From a virus, in the IMG/VR virus record IMGVR_UViG_3300032607_001125, positions 1 to 36,161 of that record: a DNA stretch of 36,161 bases. One strand, written 5' to 3'. Positions 12,901-21,093 of this stretch are shown here, piece by piece. The notes under the pieces were generated by a model that was not told the origin of the DNA, did no database searches, and was given only the letters and a program-made list of their open reading frames with translations. The translations under genes were made by a program, and so were the position numbers. Numbering within the stretch: position 1 is the stretch's first letter; each line of letters opens with the position of its first letter.

Positions 12901-15900
12901 GCAACTATAATTATAGGTCTTACAGATCTTACAGATTACTATGTTGTTGCAACTAATAAAGACTACTTTAAACTAGCCTCATCTGCTGTCGATGCTGCAT
13001 CTGGTACAACTATATCAGTTACAGACTTTGGAACTGGCGTGGCTCATAAGTTCACGACACAGCAGCTTAATGGAAATATTACTGGTAGCGGTTCTGTAAG
13101 TATTGTCTCTGGTTCTGTTCTTGTAAACGGTACAGGTACGTCTTTCTCTAAGATCCTAAAAGTAGGAGATCGTTTCCGACTATTCCCACCTAATACAGTT
13201 ACAAATATTAACTTTATTTCTACAGATATTAATACAGTAACTAATACAATTACAAAGAGTGCTCACGAGTTTGGCACAGGTGACACAGTACTGTTTAGCG
13301 CAAATGGTGGAGTTTCTCCCTCACCTCTTGTTGATGGATACTACTACTTTACTCGTGCAGTTAGCTCAAGTGTTATCACACTACACTCCTCAGCAAGTGA
13401 TGCAATAGCTAATACAAACGTTGTAGCTATCTCTACACCAGGAACAGTGGGTGGTGTTACAGCGTACTTCTCATTAACTAAGACAGTTCCTGTAGGTCCA
13501 ATTATTCGTCGTATTACAGCTATTGGTTCTGACACACAGATCTCCGTGGATCGTCCTTATGCTTCTGCATATAACTCGGTCTCTTATTCATACCCAACCT
13601 TCGTATATGTTCGTCCAGAAGGATACTCACTACACCGTCCATTTGATGGTGGCGTAGAGATGTCAGTTGGATCGGGTACATCTCTTGGTCAAATTATTCG
13701 TCAAACTCGTAAGTACTTCCGTTACCAGTCAGGTAAAGGTATTCAAACTTCTGCTGGTATTAACTTTAAGCCATCGGTTGATATTGAAAGTATGATTCAG
13801 TTTGCAGGACAAACAGTTGAAGTAAAAACACGTCGCCCCCACGGGTTGATTTCTGGGCTCACTATTAAAGTTTCTGAAGCAACTGATTCCTATGGAAATT
13901 CAACAAATGTTTATAATGGTAGCTTCCAAGTAACTGTTGTTGACCTTACAACATTTAGAGTTCCAGCAAACGCAACTGTTGTTGAAACTAGAGCCTATGG
14001 TTTCCCTCAATTCTATGTTACTAACTGGTCAAATGGAGCGGTTCGCTCTGGTATGTATGATGATCAAAACGGTATGTTCTATGAGTACGATGGAGCTAAA
14101 ATTTACGCAGTTCGTCGCTCATCTACACAGCAGCTAGCAGGAACTGTTGCTGCACTGCAAGGCTCCGAGCTTGTATTTGGTACAAACACAAGTTTTCAAG
14201 CTCAGACAGCGGTGGGTGACTTTATTGTTATGAGAGGCCAGTCTTACAGAATTGTAGAAATCTCTAGTCAAACTCGTATGTCTATTCGTCCAGAGTATAA
14301 AGGATCTTCTGCAACAGAAAAAGAATTTAACCCTGCTGTAGTTGTAAATACTTCGACAGATGTTTTTGCAATTATTGGTCACGGGTTTAGTAACCTATTA
14401 CCAGTTATCTATAACTCTATCGATGGAGAGCCAATCGGTGGTCTTATCAATGGACGTACTTACTATGTAAGTCTTATAGACAATAATAGCTTTAAGCTGA
14501 AGGCAGCCCCTGATTCTGGTGGATTTGTTAACTTATCAAGCGTTGGAACTACCACTATCCACTCTTTTGTCCCCGCGAAATCAGGAATTATTGTTACAAA
14601 AACTGTTGATACTAAGGTTCCTCAAGAAGATTGGTCAATTGACCCTTGCGATGGAACTGGCGTAACTGGTTACAATCTTGATCTAAGTCGTATTCAGATG
14701 GTCTATATTGACTACTCTTGGTACGGAGCAGGTAAGATTCGTTTCGGGTTTAAGACTACTGGCGGTCAAGTTCAGTATGTTCACGAATATGTTCACAATA
14801 ACAATTTGTTCGAGTCATATTTACGTTCTGGTAACCTTCCAGGTAGATATGAAGTAGTTACTTACGTTAACCCAACATACATTCCATCCCTATTCCACTG
14901 GGGTACTTCGGTAATGATGGATGGCCGTTTTGATGATGACAACGCTTACTTGTTTACTGGTTCTAGCCAGACACTTAACGTAACAGGAACTACTGCTAAG
15001 TCTTTCTCATCTGCTGGAATTGATCTTGCAACAGACTTATTTACTGTTCAGAGTCACGGATTTTCTACAGGACAGATTTTACAGTTCCAATCACTAGGAT
15101 CAAATGCTCTTCCAGGTGTAAATGCATTAAACCCAGCAACTCAAATTGTGGGGTCTAACTCACTAGCTTATTTAACTAACAATACTAGATACAAAGCTTT
15201 TGTTAACTCAGCTAACTTAATCCACTTAACTCCTCTTACTTCAACAATCACTGTTGGAGCTACAGTCGAGCGCACAACTGGAACGGTCACTGTAACAACA
15301 GCAACAAACCATGGGTTAACTACAGGAATGTATGTAGGAATCTACGGTATGACTGCCACAAACATTCCAAACGGTCCTGTCACAGTCACTAGAACTAGCG
15401 ATACAGTGTTTACATACCCAGCAACTGGGTCACAGACAGTAGTTAGCGTTGCTCAGCCAGGAGCTGTTATTGGTGAAGTTATTAACTTTACAAGTAGAGG
15501 TAATACTCAGTACACCTACTTCTTATATCCAGATGGATCTTTAAACAACACATCTGGCCCTAACTACCAGCCTCTACTCTCAATCCGTTTGAGCCCATCG
15601 GTTTCTTCTGGTTTGACAGGTAAGCTTGGTGATCGTGATGTTATTAACCGCATGCAGTTGCGTTTGAAAGAAATCGGTATCTCTACTACTCAGTTGGTAG
15701 ACGTAAAGGTTCTTCTTAACTCTCGTCTAAACAACCTCAGCTTTGCTGGAGTAGATTCTCCTTCACTTACACAGACCATTGAGCATACAGCTCAGGACAC
15801 TGTTTCTGGTGGAGTTCAGGTTTACAACTTCCGTGCATCAGGTGGACAAGGTGGAGTAGAGGAAACAACAGTAGTAGATGTAAGCTCCCTGTTCGAGCTT

Positions 15901-16032
15901 TCAAACTCAATCCTTGGTGGAGACTCTATCTTCCCTGACGGACCTGATATCCTTACAATTGCAGTATCTAGACTTACAGGTAACTCAACACTCGCATCAG
16001 CTAAGCTATCTTGGTCTGAAGCACAGGCGTAA
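9973..16032 (+). CDS. Giant tail protein with HGF/HGL repeats (2019 aa)
   Basis: Starts at ATG 7 bases after AAGGAG (9960-9965). A roughly 145-residue N-terminal region leads into a glycine-rich domain (about 155-545) paralogous to the C-terminus of the previous gene. At least eleven divergent repeats carry an HG[FL]-like motif, with His at residues 250, 593, 675, 762, 840, 961, 1098, 1290, 1470, 1695 and 1780. Typical repeats read HGF...GLT...YYV...D...IKLA. A conserved core (about 1195-1670) contains SLHRPFDGGVEM, TRKYFRYQSGKG, SWYGAGKIRFGF and HWGTSVMMDGR. These are close to those of large structural proteins in T4-like cyanophages. A C-terminal segment (about 1840-2019) completes it. It is likely a large baseplate-linked or long-fibre protein; exact virion location is unknown. 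Confidence 0.8.
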   Translation: MPINMTAAGAAGTHSLKRSNINTADDFIYFKNAAPSVIPTTLINGSSFIYSAGVGSIGGYTNGQLVYVTTTEPKKLKFSATSGGSSVDSTSYTAGSINFNNPVVYNNKVNIDGSTSSNQAVKYYTTGTPLTGLTSGNTYFLKNVSVSDFAGQQALYSFSTQTFTSVGQTGRTGPTISQLRNNYVGSASWVSTYLNEGAFVGYQDWTVPVSGVYSFAASGASSYNPPAVTATVLNTQLNSNVVSITTTAAHGLTAGQPITVSGVANATYNGNYMILDTPSATTFRYSRINANIGITTQGGTVTLLRQPGLGAKVSGRVTLTKGEIITIVVGQMGVNGTGAAALKNGGSGGGTFVVRKTGSEALFVAGGGSAAAGTTAGRDGVTTRLGGTNSAGVVAGGTVGFGGFGAGGNSGGGGGFSGRGGNGRTVSPFNQGGGSFLDGLTAVAQSGRIGGNGGFGGGGAADGDQVGQSGGAGGFSGGGGARVTTALATGGGGGSFINTTATLVGTSNGTYDTVATFAGAAITNLNSYNLGDGSVAVTLVSSFTNGNEVYPTAADSEAGTNKILVAPVGNSYHAFVPINYDAANDLIYSATAHNLNNGEAIVPTFTSTTPLGIANATIYYIDKVDNFTYRLSSSPLGAFTTINLTVPSARAVGVSDKVSRVVVNTSTNTLSITAHGFQVDQPVQYNNGSGNAAGNNTGSIVPLQHLTTYFVSEVLNANQIKLKVALDSSESIDFTSAGTGTEHSFIFITVNFLLDTLYIPNHGLVSGQGVKYSNGGGTSIGGLTNNTNYFVKKVDNSQVQLSTLANLSSVANLVTPGTGTQALLVISLDYANNVFSIPNHGFLQKELVLYDAKGQTVINGLTTATPYYVIFIDGNQIKLATTPENADAGTAIDITDTPIAVGIHSLQSLSKTPDGIYTIASTPTATTFTVTASGKVPIITKIFNPRAALDLIQNSFRLTSHGFLTGTKLTYNKGDSATIIIGLTDLTDYYVVATNKDYFKLASSAVDAASGTTISVTDFGTGVAHKFTTQQLNGNITGSGSVSIVSGSVLVNGTGTSFSKILKVGDRFRLFPPNTVTNINFISTDINTVTNTITKSAHEFGTGDTVLFSANGGVSPSPLVDGYYYFTRAVSSSVITLHSSASDAIANTNVVAISTPGTVGGVTAYFSLTKTVPVGPIIRRITAIGSDTQISVDRPYASAYNSVSYSYPTFVYVRPEGYSLHRPFDGGVEMSVGSGTSLGQIIRQTRKYFRYQSGKGIQTSAGINFKPSVDIESMIQFAGQTVEVKTRRPHGLISGLTIKVSEATDSYGNSTNVYNGSFQVTVVDLTTFRVPANATVVETRAYGFPQFYVTNWSNGAVRSGMYDDQNGMFYEYDGAKIYAVRRSSTQQLAGTVAALQGSELVFGTNTSFQAQTAVGDFIVMRGQSYRIVEISSQTRMSIRPEYKGSSATEKEFNPAVVVNTSTDVFAIIGHGFSNLLPVIYNSIDGEPIGGLINGRTYYVSLIDNNSFKLKAAPDSGGFVNLSSVGTTTIHSFVPAKSGIIVTKTVDTKVPQEDWSIDPCDGTGVTGYNLDLSRIQMVYIDYSWYGAGKIRFGFKTTGGQVQYVHEYVHNNNLFESYLRSGNLPGRYEVVTYVNPTYIPSLFHWGTSVMMDGRFDDDNAYLFTGSSQTLNVTGTTAKSFSSAGIDLATDLFTVQSHGFSTGQILQFQSLGSNALPGVNALNPATQIVGSNSLAYLTNNTRYKAFVNSANLIHLTPLTSTITVGATVERTTGTVTVTTATNHGLTTGMYVGIYGMTATNIPNGPVTVTRTSDTVFTYPATGSQTVVSVAQPGAVIGEVINFTSRGNTQYTYFLYPDGSLNNTSGPNYQPLLSIRLSPSVSSGLTGKLGDRDVINRMQLRLKEIGISTTQLVDVKVLLNSRLNNLSFAGVDSPSLTQTIEHTAQDTVSGGVQVYNFRASGGQGGVEETTVVDVSSLFELSNSILGGDSIFPDGPDILTIAVSRLTGNSTLASAKLSWSEAQA

Positions 16033-16041
16033 GGGGCAGAA

Positions 16042-17580
16042 GTGGCAATCATTCGCCTCGGTGTTGCAAATCCAGCAGCTAACGCTGATACAGCTCTGCA
16101 AACTTTTGATGACCCGCATTTAATATCTGTTATAGCTGCAAGTAAGGCAGTAACTGCTACTCCTGTAGCTAAAGTAACTATTTGGGTCGTTCCTGCTAAT
16201 GCAACAGTTGTTGCTCAATATGCTTACATTGCTTTTAACGTTTCTGTAGGTCTAGGTCAATCCTTTGAAACATTCAGATTTGCTGTAAATGAAGGGGATA
16301 TTTTATATGTAAAATCTACAGTTTCAACTATGTCTTTTAGTTGTAGTGGCATTGTTCAAAGTGATGCAGGTTTGCCAGAAAATATTTCTCAAGTACTAAC
16401 AAACAAAACTATTCGTGGAGTAGATAATACTTTGTATTTAGATATAGGTTCAACTGCAAATAGAAATCAAAACGTTTCAACTGGATATGTAAGATTTAAT
16501 ACTGAAACCGATGCATTAGAAGTTAAAACTTCAACCGACTGGGAAACAGTTGGTTCGGGTGCAGGTGGCGGAAGTGGAGCAACAGGTCCTACAGGTCCAA
16601 CAGGCCCATCGGGTGGACCTACTGGTCCAACTGGACCTGTTGGCGTAACTGGAGGTATTGGCCCAACAGGACCCGCAGGTGGACCAACTGGTGCAACAGG
16701 ATCTACGGGTCCTACTGGTCCATCAGGTGGACCTACTGGTGCTACAGGATCTACAGGAGCCACAGGACCAACTGGACCATCAGCAGGTCCCACTGGTGCG
16801 ACAGGTGCACAAGGTATTACAGGTCCGACAGGTGCAACGGGTGCAACTGGACCTAGCGTAACGGGAGCAACTGGTGCTGCAAGTACAGTAACAGGTCCGA
16901 CAGGAGCAACAGGAGCTACGGGAGCAACTGGTGCTGCAAGTACAGTTGCTGGTCCTACAGGTCCAGGTGGAGGTGCTACTGGTGCTACTGGTGCTACTGG
17001 AAGTACAGGTCCTACTGGACCTAGCGTAACTGGTGCAACTGGTGCTACTGGACCAACCTCAACTGTTGTAGGTCCGACAGGAGCAACTGGAGCTACGGGT
17101 CCAACGGGTGCTCCCTCTACAGTTACTGGACCAACAGGTGCAACAGGTGCTGCAACATTTAATGGACTAACAGATGGAGCCACTGCTGGATTAACAGTAG
17201 ATGAGATCGCCTATCCTGCGATTACTAGATTATCTGTAACTAATAGTGGATTTGCAGCGTATCTTTTTAATAATCAATATACTGGAAATAACCCTACTAT
17301 TTATGCAATTTCAGGAACTACTATTGCCTTTAACTTAGCCGTAACTGGACATCCTTTCTTAATCAAGACTGCAGCTGGTGCATCAACCTATGACACTGGC
17401 CTAATTCATGTGGCTACCGATGGAACAGTTTCTACGGGAGCATCAGCACAAGGTAAAGTAACAGGGACTCTATATTGGCAAATACCAGCTAGTGTAACTG
17501 GAGCATACGCTTATCAATGTTCAATTCACACTGGAATGCTTGGAGTTATCACCATCAAGAACATTGCGTCAATGGCATGA
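16042..17580 (+). CDS. Collagen-like fibre with cupredoxin-like C-terminal domain
   Basis: The 512-aa product starts at GTG, ten bases after the previous stop, with AAGGGG just upstream. Residues 1-108 form an N-terminal domain shared with the gene at 17819 ([12 protein letters not shown]...GD). Residues 120-171 resemble a fibre stem ([13 protein letters not shown]). Residues about 176-372 are collagen-like. The tip (about 373-512) looks like a cupredoxin: GHPFLI contributes His437, and [11 protein letters not shown] contributes Cys493, His496 and Met499. The C-x2-H-x2-M spacing equals that of amicyanin-type copper proteins. All four type-1 copper ligands are therefore present. Whether it binds copper, or uses the fold only for structure or receptor binding, is open. 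It is followed by an overlapping small gene. Confidence 0.8.
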   Translation: MAIIRLGVANPAANADTALQTFDDPHLISVIAASKAVTATPVAKVTIWVVPANATVVAQYAYIAFNVSVGLGQSFETFRFAVNEGDILYVKSTVSTMSFSCSGIVQSDAGLPENISQVLTNKTIRGVDNTLYLDIGSTANRNQNVSTGYVRFNTETDALEVKTSTDWETVGSGAGGGSGATGPTGPTGPSGGPTGPTGPVGVTGGIGPTGPAGGPTGATGSTGPTGPSGGPTGATGSTGATGPTGPSAGPTGATGAQGITGPTGATGATGPSVTGATGAASTVTGPTGATGATGATGAASTVAGPTGPGGGATGATGATGSTGPTGPSVTGATGATGPTSTVVGPTGATGATGPTGAPSTVTGPTGATGAATFNGLTDGATAGLTVDEIAYPAITRLSVTNSGFAAYLFNNQYTGNNPTIYAISGTTIAFNLAVTGHPFLIKTAAGASTYDTGLIHVATDGTVSTGASAQGKVTGTLYWQIPASVTGAYAYQCSIHTGMLGVITIKNIASMA

Positions 17581-17582
17581 TA

Positions 17583-17819
17583 ATGGAAACGGTGGGCAAT
17601 TTTGAGTGGAAAGCAGAGGAGAGTGAAAATACTCCTTTGCTTAACTTAACCATTAAAAATATTTCTGAAAATAAGACTGTACTAGTTTCAGATGTAGTAT
17701 GGGCCACTGGCCGTGAAGATTTTCTTGAGGGTGTGTATAATACAGCTGTAGAAACTCTTGAAGGAGCAGATCATTGCTGCTATGAAGGAAAAGTTTCTTT
17801 AGTAGAGGGTGGTCAATAA
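17583..17819 (+). CDS. Small protein between two fibre paralogues
   Basis: The 78-aa product begins [13 protein letters not shown] and has no recognised family. It is acidic, with a predicted beta-strand segment ([10 protein letters not shown]) and a Cys pair (HCCYEG) near the C-terminus. An ATG at 17577 overlapping the upstream TGA (ATGA) would add two residues (MI) and is an equal candidate for coupled initiation. A still longer frame from 17517 runs inside the upstream gene and is not favoured. Its stop overlaps the next ATG by one base. The position between two genes that share an N-terminal domain suggests a fibre-associated accessory protein or chaperone, but there is no direct evidence. 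Confidence 0.6.
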   Translation: METVGNFEWKAEESENTPLLNLTIKNISENKTVLVSDVVWATGREDFLEGVYNTAVETLEGADHCCYEGKVSLVEGGQ

Positions 17820-19888
17820 TGCCAGTAAAACGTTTAGGAACTAATACTCCTCTAGCTAATACATTAACTCTTTTGACAACTTCTGATGTCGCAGGAGTTG
17901 CTTCTGTGATTACAGCTAATAAAGGTGCAGTTGATGCTCAGGTAACAATTTATGTAGAGCCCTTTAATGCTGGTGGTAACCCTAATAGTCTTGCATACAT
18001 TGTAAGTGATTTAGTAATTGGTATTGGTCAGTCTTTTGAAACTTTTAGGTTTGCTGTAAATGTTGGAGATTTTATCTATATTAGATCAACAACTGCTCAG
18101 TGTGCATTTTCAACACATATCGCATATGAATCTTCAGGTAGATCAAATATTATTTATCAATCTACAGAACCAGGAAGTCCTCAGGTTGGAGATATATGGA
18201 TTGATAGTGATGATGAGTCAATCAATGTTTTCACAGGATCAGATTTTAATACTGTAGGAACTGCAGCTCCTGTAGGTCCAACTGGACCAGCTGGTCCCAC
18301 TGGTGCGACAGGTCCTTTAGGACCAACAGGACCAGATGGATCTGGAGTTAGAATATTAGGTAAATATGAAACTCTTGGTGCTCTTGTAGCGGATAGTCCA
18401 ACAGGTAACGTTGGTGATGCTTATATAATATCTACAAATTTATATGTATGGAATGATACAAATCAAGAGTGGTTTAATGCTGGAGCATTTGTAGCTGGAC
18501 CAACGGGATCTACAGGACCTACTGGACCAGCTAGCTTAGTTCCTGGACCTACAGGACCTTCTGATGGCCCAACAGGTCCGACTGGTGCATCAGGTCCGAC
18601 AGGTGCAACAGGTCCATCGGGAGGTCCGACAGGTCCGACAGGTGCAACAGGTCCATCGGGAGGTCCGACAGGACCAGCTGGACTTACTATAGTAGGACCA
18701 ACAGGTCCAATTGGGCAAACAGGTTTACAAGGAGCAACTGGACCAACAGGACCTAGAGGTACTGCTTCAACTGTTGTAGGTCCTGCTGGAGCAACAGGTG
18801 CAACAGGCTCAACAGGACCATCTGGTGGACCAACAGGTCCAACAGGTGCAAGTGGTCCACAAGGAGATATAGGCGCAACTGGTCCTACTGGTGCGACAGG
18901 TCCAAGTGTTACAGGAGCCACTGGTGCGACAGGAGCTACAGGATCCGCAAGTACAGTAACTGGTCCTACTGGTGCGACAGGTGCAAGTGTTACAGGACCT
19001 ACAGGTGGAACTGGTCCAACTGGACCATCAGGCGGGCCTACTGGACCTACAGGACCTACGGGTGCTGGCGGTGGATCTATTGATGTTGCTACAACTACAG
19101 ATTCAACATCTTTTGTTGGTCTATATGAAAGCCCTACAGGATCACTTGGTGGTAAAACAAACAGCGGAATTACTTATAACGCAACAACAGAAACTCTTAA
19201 AGTAACAACAATAGAAGCAAATACAGTTGCAGCTCCTGCAGGTTTGGTTGGAACTTATACGATTTCATCTCCAACAACTATTACTTTAAGCCCAACTACA
19301 GAAATTTTAAATAATGCTCCAGTACGTTTATATGCAAGAACCGCAGTACAACTATCTTCTTTAGTTTCTAGTACTGGAGCTTTAACTTGGGATAGCACTA
19401 ACTCTCAAGTTAAAGTAAACAATGGAAGCACTTGGGTAAATGTGTCAGGTTCTACAGGACCTACAGGACCAACTGGTCCAACATCAACAGTACTTGGACC
19501 TACAGGACCAACTGGCCCTACAGGAAGTACTGGTCCAACGGGTGCTACAGGCGCGACTGGTGCTGGCGGTATCGAGTCAGTTAACCCACAAACAGGAACA
19601 ACATATCCTTTTGTTTTATCAGATCGTGATGATTTAGTTACCGCATTGAATGCAAGCGCTCAGACATATACAATTCCTTTAAACTCAAGCGTTGCATTCC
19701 CTATTGGAAGTTTAATCAATCTTATTCAAATTGGTGTAGGACAAGTAACCGTGCAAGGTGCTGGTGGTGTAACTGTTTTATCAACAGCTGCAGTTGCTGC
19801 TACCCCTAAAACTAGAGCTCGCTACTCTGCTATGACATTGATCAAAGCGGGAACGGATCTTTGGTACGCAAGCGGAGATATAGCTTAA
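17819..19888 (+). CDS. Long collagen-like tail fibre protein
   Basis: The 689-aa product starts at ATG 17819, overlapping the preceding TAA by one base. Residues 1-110 are paralogous to the N-terminus of the 16042 gene ([11 protein letters not shown]...[15 protein letters not shown]). Then come a divergent GDIWID...FNTVG bead (about 115-150), a [14 protein letters not shown] bead (about 176-226) and a collagen-like tract with PSGGPTG register breaks (about 227-420). A separate beta-rich domain (about 420-545), a short collagen stretch and a C-terminal domain (about 586-689) complete it. The C-terminal domain (GVGQVTV...GGVTVL) is shared with the 3202 gene. So the protein combines the N-terminus of one paralogue with the C-terminus of another, as expected from domain shuffling. 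Tail-fibre function is inferred. Confidence 0.85.
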   Translation: MPVKRLGTNTPLANTLTLLTTSDVAGVASVITANKGAVDAQVTIYVEPFNAGGNPNSLAYIVSDLVIGIGQSFETFRFAVNVGDFIYIRSTTAQCAFSTHIAYESSGRSNIIYQSTEPGSPQVGDIWIDSDDESINVFTGSDFNTVGTAAPVGPTGPAGPTGATGPLGPTGPDGSGVRILGKYETLGALVADSPTGNVGDAYIISTNLYVWNDTNQEWFNAGAFVAGPTGSTGPTGPASLVPGPTGPSDGPTGPTGASGPTGATGPSGGPTGPTGATGPSGGPTGPAGLTIVGPTGPIGQTGLQGATGPTGPRGTASTVVGPAGATGATGSTGPSGGPTGPTGASGPQGDIGATGPTGATGPSVTGATGATGATGSASTVTGPTGATGASVTGPTGGTGPTGPSGGPTGPTGPTGAGGGSIDVATTTDSTSFVGLYESPTGSLGGKTNSGITYNATTETLKVTTIEANTVAAPAGLVGTYTISSPTTITLSPTTEILNNAPVRLYARTAVQLSSLVSSTGALTWDSTNSQVKVNNGSTWVNVSGSTGPTGPTGPTSTVLGPTGPTGPTGSTGPTGATGATGAGGIESVNPQTGTTYPFVLSDRDDLVTALNASAQTYTIPLNSSVAFPIGSLINLIQIGVGQVTVQGAGGVTVLSTAAVAATPKTRARYSAMTLIKAGTDLWYASGDIA
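18592..18669 (+). repeat. Perfect 39-bp tandem duplication in collagen-like coding DNA
   Basis: Bases 18592-18630 and 18631-18669 are identical 39-bp copies encoding a 13-residue unit that includes GATGPSGG. Because 13 is not a multiple of three, each copy brings a Gly-Gly step that shifts the Gly-X-Y register. Identity at every base indicates recent duplication by slippage or recombination within the fibre gene. Confidence 0.9.
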
Positions 19889-20800
19889 ATGCCTATCATT
19901 GGGATTTTATCTAGTAGTTTAATTTTAAAGCCTGTCCTTACTGGCGGAATTTTGGCTTCCGATGCTACTTATTATTATCGAACTTTTATTGCAAACGGAA
20001 CTTTAGGTATAACTAGACTAGCAATTAATTTAAATGTATTAGTTATTGCAGGTGGCGGTGGTGGCGGAGGTTTCTTTGGTGGAGCTGGTGGAGCTGGCGG
20101 AGTGCGTACTACTGCAGTTGCTGCCGCATTAGGCAATAAAAATATAATTGTTGGTGGCGGAGGATCTGGTGGAGCTAGTTTTACAAATGGTGGAGTTGGC
20201 ATAGATTCAACATTTGATGGTTTTACTTCAAACGGTGGTGGTTTTGGCTCGGGTGGCGGCGTAACAAATGGAACTTTAGAAGCTGGTGGTTTTGGCGGCT
20301 CGGGTGGTGGTGGCGGATCAAGTAACACAAGCGGGTTTTCTTCTGCTGGTGGTGGAAACTACCTTACAACAAGCCCATCTCAAGGTAGTGATGGTGGTCG
20401 TGGATATAGAAATGCAGCAAACCCAACGGGTGGTGGTATTGGTTCTGGTGGTGGTGGCGGTGCTGGTGCATCAGCAGTTGATGGTCCAGTAAGTCCAGGC
20501 GGAATTGGTACAGATACTTACTCTACTTGGTTGTACGCAATTGCTGCATCATTGAGCGGTGTCCCTAACTGGTCTACTGCTATATCATCTGGTCACATTG
20601 CTGGCGGTGGTGGTGGATATCCTGCGTACAACACTAGCGGCGGTGCTGTTTCAAATGCAAGCGGTGGTCTAGGTGGAGGCGGTGGGACTCAGGTTTCTGG
20701 AACAACAAACACTGGTGGTGGCGGTGGCGGTGGTGGAACTGGTGCTGCTGGTGGTTCAGGACTTGTAGTTGTTCGTTATTTGAAATCGGCGGTTGATTAA
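19889..20800 (+). CDS. Glycine-rich tail fibre tip / adhesin
   Basis: The 303-aa protein starts at the ATG directly after the upstream stop, with GGAG about 12 bases before it. After a short N-terminal segment (about 1-50) it becomes dominated by Gly runs (GGGGGGG, GGAGGAGG) separated by short polar or aromatic stretches, and ends GGSGLVVVRYLKSAVD. This architecture is common for C-terminal tips of phage fibres and resembles the polyglycine-sandwich adhesins of T4-like phages (gp38 type), where loops between Gly helices bind the receptor. That functional analogy is inference. Its stop overlaps the next start by one base (TAATG). Confidence 0.7.
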   Translation: MPIIGILSSSLILKPVLTGGILASDATYYYRTFIANGTLGITRLAINLNVLVIAGGGGGGGFFGGAGGAGGVRTTAVAAALGNKNIIVGGGGSGGASFTNGGVGIDSTFDGFTSNGGGFGSGGGVTNGTLEAGGFGGSGGGGGSSNTSGFSSAGGGNYLTTSPSQGSDGGRGYRNAANPTGGGIGSGGGGGAGASAVDGPVSPGGIGTDTYSTWLYAIAASLSGVPNWSTAISSGHIAGGGGGYPAYNTSGGAVSNASGGLGGGGGTQVSGTTNTGGGGGGGGTGAAGGSGLVVVRYLKSAVD

Positions 20801-21093
20801 TGGCGCATTGGGCAGAAATTGATAGTAATAATAAAGTCATTCGTGTTTTAGTTGGAGATAATAATGATCCAAATAACGACGAGGGATATCAATGGCTAAT
20901 TGATAATCTTGGTGGTACTTGGATTAAAACTTCGTATAATGGAAATATTAGAAAAAACTATGCTGGAGCTGAGATGTCTTATGATGAGGGGCGAGATGCC
21001 TTTATTCCAGAAAAACCAGCGGTAGGTAATTGGTATCTTGATGAAGAAACTTGTAAGTGGTTTGAAGAACCAGAGGAGCCAGTGGAGCCATGA
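20800..21093 (+). CDS. Small tail-associated conserved phage protein
   Basis: This 97-aa protein (MAHWAEIDSNNKVIRVLVGD start) contains WIKTSYNGNIRKNYAG, FIPEKP, and a closing WYLDEETCKWFEEPEEP. Proteins with this WAxID...RKNxAG...F.P.KP...W.LDE..C.W layout are frequent in large marine and freshwater phages next to fibre genes. They are annotated as hypothetical or structural. It overlaps both neighbours (TAATG upstream, ATGA downstream), so it is translationally coupled to the glycine-rich adhesin and the protease. A fibre-assembly role is possible but unproven. Confidence 0.7.
   Translation: MAHWAEIDSNNKVIRVLVGDNNDPNNDEGYQWLIDNLGGTWIKTSYNGNIRKNYAGAEMSYDEGRDAFIPEKPAVGNWYLDEETCKWFEEPEEPVEP

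Noticed and set aside
16467-17183. Long Pro-Val-rich antisense frame (also similar ones at 18463-18921, 3702-4028, 1518-1880 and 2556-2930)
   Set aside because: These are reverse-strand readings of the GPTG-coding repeats. The PVGPVAP pattern is dictated by the collagen codons and no ribosome site or family is evident.
17517-17582. Earlier start for the small gene at 17583
   Set aside because: The first 20-22 codons run inside the upstream fibre gene in another frame and have no distinct ribosome site; ATG 17577 or 17583 fits the coupled pattern.
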